From NCBI GenBank assembly GCA_017545095.1, contig JAFYCU010000141.1:1-11301 (forward strand): a DNA stretch of 11,301 bases, read 5' to 3'. This document shows, piece after piece, positions 7,516 to 11,301 of this stretch (the first letter of the stretch is position 1; each line of letters begins with the position of its first letter). Both the position numbers and the translations under genes were made by a program. This DNA comes from Muribaculaceae bacterium. Lineage in GTDB: Bacteria; Bacteroidota; Bacteroidia; Bacteroidales; Muribaculaceae. Under the pieces are notes generated by a model, which saw nothing but the letters and a program-made list of their open reading frames with translations, did not search any database and had not been told where the DNA came from.

Positions 7516-8409
7516 TTAGCCATCTTGCATTTCGCATCTTGCATCTCCCATCTTGCCTCTTGTTGCCTCATACTGCTTGTAGTGCAGGGGTGAGAGTCCG
7601 GTCATTTTACGGAAGAATTTTCCCAGACTCGATTGGTCGGCAAAACCATATTCGGCAGCCAGGTTTTTTAACGATTTGCCGCTGAAGACCAGGTCATGCT
7701 TGATGTGGCGCAACAGCAGCATCGAAAGTATCTCCTTGGCTTTGTGCCCCGACTTCTGTTGGCAAATCTGACTCAAATATTTGGGAGTGATATTCAGTTG
7801 CTTGGCATAGAAGATTACCTCGTGCTCAAGCTTCATGTGCTTGCTGGCCAGCCGAATGAACTGTCGGTAATAGTTGTCGGCCATGGTGAATGGTGCTCGA
7901 TGTGTGGTGCGAGCAGCGCGAGCCATGGCCAGATGTGAGAGTGCAATCACCATGCTCCTCACGATGGTGCCGCTCACCTGGGTGCTGCCGGCAATGGTTT
8001 CCACTTGTGCATAAGCACTCAAGCTGTTGAACAACGATTGTAGCATGTCCCATAGGTGGGCATCGTCAACCACAAGCACGGGACGCTCGACTAAAAGCTG
8101 CAACTGAGCCATGTCGATGCCCATGCTCAAGTCGAACGAGAATTTGTCGCTCAAGACCAGCACGCGCAGTTGGAGGTCGTCGCTCATCTGCACCACGCGA
8201 AATTGCGAAAGCTGAGAGTGGCACACACACATGCCCGCGCCAACGCTGAAACGTTCCAAATTCATCTCCAGCTCGCAAGTGCCAGCCACACACAGGGCAA
8301 TGCACGAGAACTGTGCCGGGCTTGGCGACAGCCGCACACGATGGCTGACCGTGATGTCGAGCACGATGTAGCCATGTTGTCTCAAGAGCTGTGAATCGAC
8401 GGTTGTCAT
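7516..8409 (-). CDS. AraC-family transcriptional regulator
   Basis: 297 residues. The C-terminal third has the AraC/XylS DNA-binding domain with two helix-turn-helices: AKQLNITPKYLSQICQQKSG (202-221) and, after the linker helix, LKNLAAEYGFADQSSLGKFF (247-266), closing with RKMTGLSPLHYKQY. The N-terminal 160 residues resemble a cupin-like sensor domain; no ligand can be named. The ATG at 8409 overlaps the glycosyltransferase stop as ATGA, implying translational coupling; an in-frame extension upstream to 8631 would run through that gene and is rejected. The last 14 or so residues (RGKMGDARCEMQDG) are encoded by a heptamer repeat and are not part of the family fold. It is a plausible controller of the downstream exporter gene or of its own operon; this is inferred from position only. 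Confidence 0.88.
   Translation of the reverse strand: MTTVDSQLLRQHGYIVLDITVSHRVRLSPSPAQFSCIALCVAGTCELEMNLERFSVGAGMCVCHSQLSQFRVVQMSDDLQLRVLVLSDKFSFDLSMGIDMAQLQLLVERPVLVVDDAHLWDMLQSLFNSLSAYAQVETIAGSTQVSGTIVRSMVIALSHLAMARAARTTHRAPFTMADNYYRQFIRLASKHMKLEHEVIFYAKQLNITPKYLSQICQQKSGHKAKEILSMLLLRHIKHDLVFSGKSLKNLAAEYGFADQSSLGKFFRKMTGLSPLHYKQYEATRGKMGDARCEMQDG
7520..7561. repeat. Heptanucleotide repeat forming the 3' end of the AraC-type gene
   Basis: Six units in 7-base register on the plus strand: CCATCTT, GCATTTC, GCATCTT, GCATCTC, CCATCTT, GCCTCTT. On the minus strand these AAGATGC-like units encode the last residues of the regulator, and its TAA stop (7516-7518) follows immediately. Because 7 is not a multiple of 3, each unit is read in a different frame and unit gain or loss would change the tail. 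Confidence 0.85.
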
Positions 8410-9158
8410 TGGTTGCCTTGTTGGTTGAACCGCCGCTTGAGGTATCGTGGAATAAAGCCCAAATGCCTGGCTATGGTGGGCAGCATGCCGTAGTAATGGC
8501 ACATGATGCGGAATCGCTCCATCAGCGAGCGCCGGTGGTTCTGCGTGGTAAGCCCATCGGTGAGGAAACTGATGATGGGTTCCGGGCCAGCATAGGCATT
8601 GCACTCCGACTGTTGCAGCACGCGGATGCACCAGTCATAATCGGCGCTGAACCGATAGCTCAGGTTGTAGTGAGGCACCAGGTCGCGGCGTGCCACAAAG
8701 GCCTGATGGCACACCAGCATGCCTTGTTTGAAACTTTGGGCTGTGAGGGTGGGGGGGGCGGTGAGGTGGCGCTGGCCCACCACACGGCGTGTGGCATCCA
8801 CCAGCTGTGTTTGGCCGTAAATCACGCCGGGGCTGTCGGTGGTCAGACGCGACAACTGCGCCAGGGTGTTGGGCCGCGCAAACGAGTCGCCAGCATTGAG
8901 GAAGATGAGGTACTTGCCCAATGCGCGGTCGATGCCTTTGTTCATGGCGTCGTATAGCCCCTTGTCGGGTTCGCTGAAGATGCGTGTGCCGGCAATGGCG
9001 GCCTCGCGCACCAAGCGCAGCGTGTCGTCGGTCGAAGCTCCGTCGATAATCAGATATTCATAGTCGGCACCCGTTTGTTCACGCACGCTCGCCAGCGTGG
9101 GCGCAATCACTTGGGCCGCATTCCAGGTGACGGTGATGATGGAGAATAGTGGTTCCAT
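8406..9158 (-). CDS. Family 2 glycosyltransferase (GT-A fold)
   Basis: 250 residues, the usual size of small single-domain GT2 enzymes that transfer a sugar from a nucleotide donor in the cytoplasm. N-terminal FSIITVTWNAA (5-15) and IIDGASTDDT (37-46) form the nucleotide-binding part. SEPDKGLYDAMNKG (62-75) precedes NAGD (88-91), which stands at the metal-binding DxD position. The acceptor side has HQAFVARRDL (151-160) and FSADYDW (170-176), where Asp173 or Asp175 could be the general base. This form resembles Bacteroidetes GT2 enzymes of polysaccharide or LPS synthesis; donor and acceptor are unknown. It starts 17 bp after the Rieske-like gene stop and its stop overlaps the AraC-type start. 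A run of eight C lies at codons 134-136 (plus 8751-8758) and could slip. Confidence 0.9.
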   Translation of the reverse strand: MEPLFSIITVTWNAAQVIAPTLASVREQTGADYEYLIIDGASTDDTLRLVREAAIAGTRIFSEPDKGLYDAMNKGIDRALGKYLIFLNAGDSFARPNTLAQLSRLTTDSPGVIYGQTQLVDATRRVVGQRHLTAPPTLTAQSFKQGMLVCHQAFVARRDLVPHYNLSYRFSADYDWCIRVLQQSECNAYAGPEPIISFLTDGLTTQNHRRSLMERFRIMCHYYGMLPTIARHLGFIPRYLKRRFNQQGNQ

Positions 9159-9175
9159 GGGTTAATGCTTTATCG

Positions 9176-9670
9176 CTACATCGATGAGATGATATATCCA
9201 CCGTAGTCGGTAGGGCGCACTTTGAGCGGCCTGAGGCCGTAACGTCCGGTGTGGGCCTCGCCGCTCAGGGGGCCTCCGCCGCCGTTAAACACGTTGTAGC
9301 GCGAACCGCACTTGGGACACACGGCATCGAAATTCGTTGCATCCACACCCACCGTTACATCGGCACGATTCTCGACAGGACAAGCCGCGTCGTAGGCCAC
9401 CGGCGCATAGTTTCCCCCCTCGAAGCCCATCATCAGCAGCACACCGCCATAACCGGTGTAGGTGTTCATGTTATAAGGGAAATTGGAGGGTTGCTTGTTT
9501 TGGCGGTTAAAATATCGGTAGTCGCCGGCCCCCGCCACGCCATAGGTGTTCCACAGCGCGTAGGTGCCCAGGTCGATGCGCACCATCAGCTGTGGCACCT
9601 CCTTGTTGTTCACATGGTCGCAACCGCACAGCAGCAGTGCGCACATGAGCATGAAGATTGTCGGTCTCAT
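9176..9670 (-). CDS. Rieske-like lipoprotein with altered cluster ligands
   Basis: 164 residues. The signal peptide ends in LLLCGC with Cys17 as the likely lipidated residue, so the protein should be membrane-anchored outside the cytoplasm. The C-terminal half resembles a Rieske domain: CPVE (97-100), then AVCPKCGSRYNVFNGGG (116-132) and GPLSGEAHTGRYGLRPL, parallel to the canonical CxH ... CPxHGSxF ... GP layout. Both usual His ligands are absent (CPVE for CTH, CPKC for CPxH), so a normal 2Fe-2S Rieske cluster is doubtful; zinc or no metal is possible. Similar small Rieske-like lipoproteins are, from memory, common in Bacteroidetes and unassigned. It is the first gene of a probable operon, 17 bp before the glycosyltransferase and divergent from the tRNA. 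I found no good TAnnTTTG promoter in front of it. Confidence 0.7.
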   Translation of the reverse strand: MRPTIFMLMCALLLCGCDHVNNKEVPQLMVRIDLGTYALWNTYGVAGAGDYRYFNRQNKQPSNFPYNMNTYTGYGGVLLMMGFEGGNYAPVAYDAACPVENRADVTVGVDATNFDAVCPKCGSRYNVFNGGGGPLSGEAHTGRYGLRPLKVRPTDYGGYIISSM

Positions 9671-9735
9671 ATTTGTTTATAACGATTGTCGGTTCATGAT
9701 TATTTTGTGGCTAGCGCAAAAAACAGCCAGATTTT

Positions 9736-9766
9736 TTTGCCATATCACAATAAATGCCTACCTTTG
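9736..9766 (+). promoter_or_regulatory. Bacteroidetes-type promoter of tRNA-Leu
   Basis: A TTTG -33 box (9736-9739), a 19-bp spacer and a perfect -7 box TACCTTTG (9759-9766) lie 13 bp before the tRNA 5' end. Transcription should start about 5-7 bp after the -7 box, giving a very short leader. This is a textbook match to the TTTG/TAnnTTTG consensus of this phylum. Confidence 0.82.
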
Positions 9767-9779
9767 CAGCCGCAAACCT

Positions 9780-9863
9780 GCCCTGATGGTGGAATGGTAG
9801 ACACGAGGGACTTAAAATCCCTTGGCCATTGCGGCCGTGTGGGTTCAAGTCCCACTCTGGGCA
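9780..9863 (+). tRNA. tRNA-Leu(TAA)
   Basis: A full cloverleaf with a long variable arm. Acceptor GCCCTGA (9780-9786) pairs with TCTGGGC (9856-9862), with A9863 as discriminator base; CCA is not encoded. The anticodon stem AGGGA/TCCCT encloses CTTAAAA, anticodon TAA (9813-9815), which reads UUA codons. The variable arm is GGCC-ATTGC-GGCC (9824-9836), as in class II tRNAs for Leu. The T arm is GTGGG/CCCAC around TTCAAGT. Acceptor pair 5-68 is T9784 opposite T9858, a mismatch in an otherwise intact stem. It is the only plus-strand gene and is flanked by its own promoter and terminator. Confidence 0.95.
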
Positions 9864-9864
9864 C

Positions 9865-9909
9865 AACAAGCTGGCTGCCGACTCGTTCAGTAGCCAGCCG
9901 TTGTTTTTT
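9865..9909 (+). terminator. Rho-independent terminator of tRNA-Leu
   Basis: GCTGGCT (9870-9876) pairs with AGCCAGC (9892-9898) around a 15-base loop. The stem is extended past a small internal loop by ACAAC/GTTGT-type pairing and runs into T6 (9904-9909). It begins directly behind the tRNA 3' end, so the tRNA is a single-gene transcript. Confidence 0.75.
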
Positions 9910-9961
9910 GCCGATGCGCAAAACAACACCGAGCGTGACAGGTTCTCAATCGCTAAATGGC

Positions 9962-10002
9962 AAAAATAAAGATGCTCTCCCTTGTTTTTGGGAAAGCATC
10001 TT
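9962..10002 (-). terminator. Minus-strand rho-independent terminator
   Basis: A 13-bp stem with one mismatch: AAGATGCTCTCCC (9969-9981) against GGGAAAGCATCTT (9990-10002), loop TTGTTTTT. On the minus strand the hairpin is followed by TTTATTTTTG, the expected T-rich tail; on the plus strand the following bases (ATTGG) are poor in T. It therefore ends a minus-strand transcript whose last reading frame stops at 10017, and it also keeps that transcript from running into the tRNA gene. Confidence 0.72.
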
Positions 10003-10016
10003 ATTGGCATTTGCTC

Positions 10017-10185
10017 TTATCGGGGATTGTTTGCCAACGACAGACCTACGTTAAAGACCAGGTTCACATTGGACATTGTGCCACTAAGATTCCAATCCTC
10101 ATGATACTCGTCACATGGCTTGTGATACCAGGACGACATTGGATATTTATTAACTGAGTCCACTTTAAAAAGTCGTACTCTTCAT
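10017..10185 (-). pseudogene. Small gene broken by a frameshift, or gene remnant
   Basis: ATG 10185 sits behind an A-rich leader (CAAAAAACAAAAAAGAC) of the normal Bacteroidetes kind, but the frame MKSTTF stops at once. If the T5 run (plus A5, 10167-10171) had four bases, the frame would continue to the TAA at 10017 and give 55 residues: MKSTTFKVDSVNKYPMSSWY, HKPCDEYHEDWNLSGT, then MSNVNLVFNVGLSLANNPR. The second half has the alternating polar/hydrophobic pattern of a beta strand. A 40-residue frame from ATG 10139 is intact. A terminator follows 15 bp after the stop. I do not recognise the family. It may be a decayed gene, a larger gene reduced by deletion, a genuine small protein starting at 10139, or a sequencing error in the homopolymer. 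Confidence 0.45.
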
Positions 10186-10228
10186 GTCTTTTTTGTTTTT
10201 TGTGATTATTGTTGATTAGTTTAGTAAA

Positions 10229-10262
10229 CTGCCGCGAAGTTGTCAAGTCAACTTCGCGGCAG
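10229..10262. terminator. Perfect 14-bp hairpin after the secreted-protein gene
   Basis: CTGCCGCGAAGTTG (10229-10242) and CAACTTCGCGGCAG (10249-10262) are exact inverted repeats around a 6-base loop. It begins 13 bp after the stop of the minus-strand gene ending at 10276. On the minus strand it is followed by TTTACTAAAC and on the plus strand by CTGTCGTTG and T6 (10271-10276), so neither side has an ideal T tail. It most likely terminates the minus-strand transcript. A short palindrome, AGTTTA-G-TAAACT (10218-10230), overlaps its edge. Confidence 0.55.
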
Positions 10263-10275
10263 CTGTCGTTGTTTT

Positions 10276-11301
10276 TTAGTGCTTGATCACCTTTTTGCCC
10301 TGGTGGATATACAATCCAGGAGCAACGGGCTCATTGGTGAGTCGGCGTCCGTCGATGGTGTACCATGCCGGGTCCACATCGGCGCGATTGACTGCAATCT
10401 CATCAATGCCGGTCGCGATTCCCGGGTCGGGATCGGTGGGCAAGGTGAGGAGGTATTCATCCTTGTATTCGAAACTACGGCGTATGGTGGAAGAACCAAG
10501 ACCAGGTGCCTGCGCAATCGTGGTCAGGTAGGGGCGGAAGCGAGGTGTCGTAGCGTGCTGCGCGCGCACAAACTTGTTGCCCTGCAGCCTATACACGTTG
10601 TCGAGTTCCTGAGTCCAGCCCGCGCTGCGCAGGTAGAACCAACTAGTCACTTGGTCAAAGGACCATTTGAATTTTGCAGTTTCTGTTTTATAGACCGTGA
10701 ACTTGAACGTGTGCCCTGCCATTGACGGGTAAATGAAATAGAATGTTGTGACATTACTATTCCAGTATTTGGGGATTTCTGAAGCCGTTTCTGTTTTTTT
10801 TGCCATTACAAATATATTGGGTTCCAATAACCCCCTAATTTCATATGGGAAAAGACGATGGCTCCAGTCTTCTCCAGTGGTGAGGTCGGTGATGCTCACT
10901 AATTCATCGTACACCATACAAAAGCCGGTCCAAGTGTTGACTTCATCTTCGGTGAAGGTGCGGTAAAAATTGACATAGCCATCCTCCAAGTACATATTTT
11001 CACCAATAAGGAAGAAGTCGTGGTCATCGTAAAGGTTGACTTCCTTGAAACTGGCCCCCTCGCCGTTTAACACAATATTGTTGTCCAGGCCAGCGACGTT
11101 GGCTGGGTTGTCGACATAGTATACGGTATTGGGGTTGCTGTTGGGCGTCACTTCTGTAACATTGGCACCGAGTGCGTAGAGTGCGTCATATCCCTCGGGC
11201 ATTGTGACTTTGTCGCCCATGGGCAGAGCCAAGGTCTGGCCGTTGGCTGCAATGGCCACTGGTCCATCTACAATGTCGAAGTCGCCGAGTGTGGTGTAAA
11301 C
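10276..11301 (-). CDS. Large secreted protein, C-terminal part (5' end outside window)
   Basis: The frame is open from the window edge to the TAA at 10276 (341 codons), with no stop before base 11301; GTG 11259 is an internal codon rather than a convincing start. No enzymatic motif or known domain is recognisable. The visible part is rich in aromatic, Asn, Thr and Asp residues in short beta-like segments (NTVYYVDNPANV, VTTFYFIYPSMAG, FKWSFDQVTSWFYL). The end, GIDEIAVNRADVDP then WYTIDGRRLTNEPVAPGLYI and HQGKKVIKH, is the characteristic C-terminal module (YxxDGRRL ... PGLYI..GKKV) of many exported Bacteroidales proteins, akin to type IX secretion sorting tails. So it is very likely a secreted or surface protein; its specific role is unknown. 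Base composition dips toward AT around 10690-10850. Confidence 0.75.
   Translation of the reverse strand, partial: VYTTLGDFDIVDGPVAIAANGQTLALPMGDKVTMPEGYDALYALGANVTEVTPNSNPNTVYYVDNPANVAGLDNNIVLNGEGASFKEVNLYDDHDFFLIGENMYLEDGYVNFYRTFTEDEVNTWTGFCMVYDELVSITDLTTGEDWSHRLFPYEIRGLLEPNIFVMAKKTETASEIPKYWNSNVTTFYFIYPSMAGHTFKFTVYKTETAKFKWSFDQVTSWFYLRSAGWTQELDNVYRLQGNKFVRAQHATTPRFRPYLTTIAQAPGLGSSTIRRSFEYKDEYLLTLPTDPDPGIATGIDEIAVNRADVDPAWYTIDGRRLTNEPVAPGLYIHQGKKVIKH

Noticed and set aside
7376..7537. N-terminal extension of the MFS protein
   Set aside because: The added residues are only the translation of the 7-bp repeat array; the first membrane helix begins at the Met encoded at 7375.
7378..7561. CRISPR array
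   Set aside because: The repeats are 7 bp, contiguous and degenerate, without spacers of constant length, and no cas gene is present.
9836..9865. tRNA 3' end as an attachment site of an integrated element
   Set aside because: No integrase gene and no second copy of the tRNA 3' end within the window.

Overview
The window looks like a chromosomal segment of a gut-type Bacteroidales bacterium (Prevotellaceae or Muribaculaceae-like; I cannot fix the family). The reasons are the block dut / TPR protein / DUF4292 lipoprotein, an LptD of the Bacteroidetes type, two textbook Bacteroidetes promoters (TTTG, 19-20 bp, TAnnTTTG), A-rich rather than GGAGG-like start regions, and secreted proteins with dockerin-like or 'GLYIHQGKKV' C-termini. 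All protein genes lie on the minus strand. The only plus-strand gene is a tRNA-Leu.

Read in the direction of minus-strand transcription (right to left): (a) the 3' part of a large secreted protein (to 10276), ending in a strong hairpin; (b) a 412-bp stretch (9864-10275) with a broken small reading frame lying upstream of its own terminator, then the plus-strand tRNA-Leu(TAA) with its promoter and terminator; (c) a probable operon of a Rieske-like lipoprotein, a family 2 glycosyltransferase and an AraC-type regulator, the last two joined by an ATGA stop/start overlap; (d) a Bcr/CflA-type MFS efflux gene behind a heptanucleotide repeat array; (e) a secreted M6 metalloprotease with a C-terminal dockerin, with its own promoter; (f) a block of dUTPase, TPR protein and DUF4292 lipoprotein; (g) after a 243-bp AT-rich gap, the 5' third of lptD, cut by the window edge.

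Several genes concern the cell envelope: LptD (LPS insertion in the outer membrane), two lipoproteins, a glycosyltransferase, an exporter and two secreted proteins. dut is housekeeping and sits in its usual Bacteroidetes neighbourhood.

The least ordinary signal is in the gaps. Four short-period degenerate tandem repeats (7 or 8 bp, each with a different unit) sit at gene borders at 4205-4239, 4283-4349, 7378-7482 and 7520-7561. Two of them run into a coding sequence and supply its last codons and stop. Other items are a C8 tract inside the glycosyltransferase gene, a Rieske-like protein with altered ligand positions, and a small gene that a single-base change in a T5 run would restore. I see no CRISPR, insertion sequence, phage or recognisable defence system.
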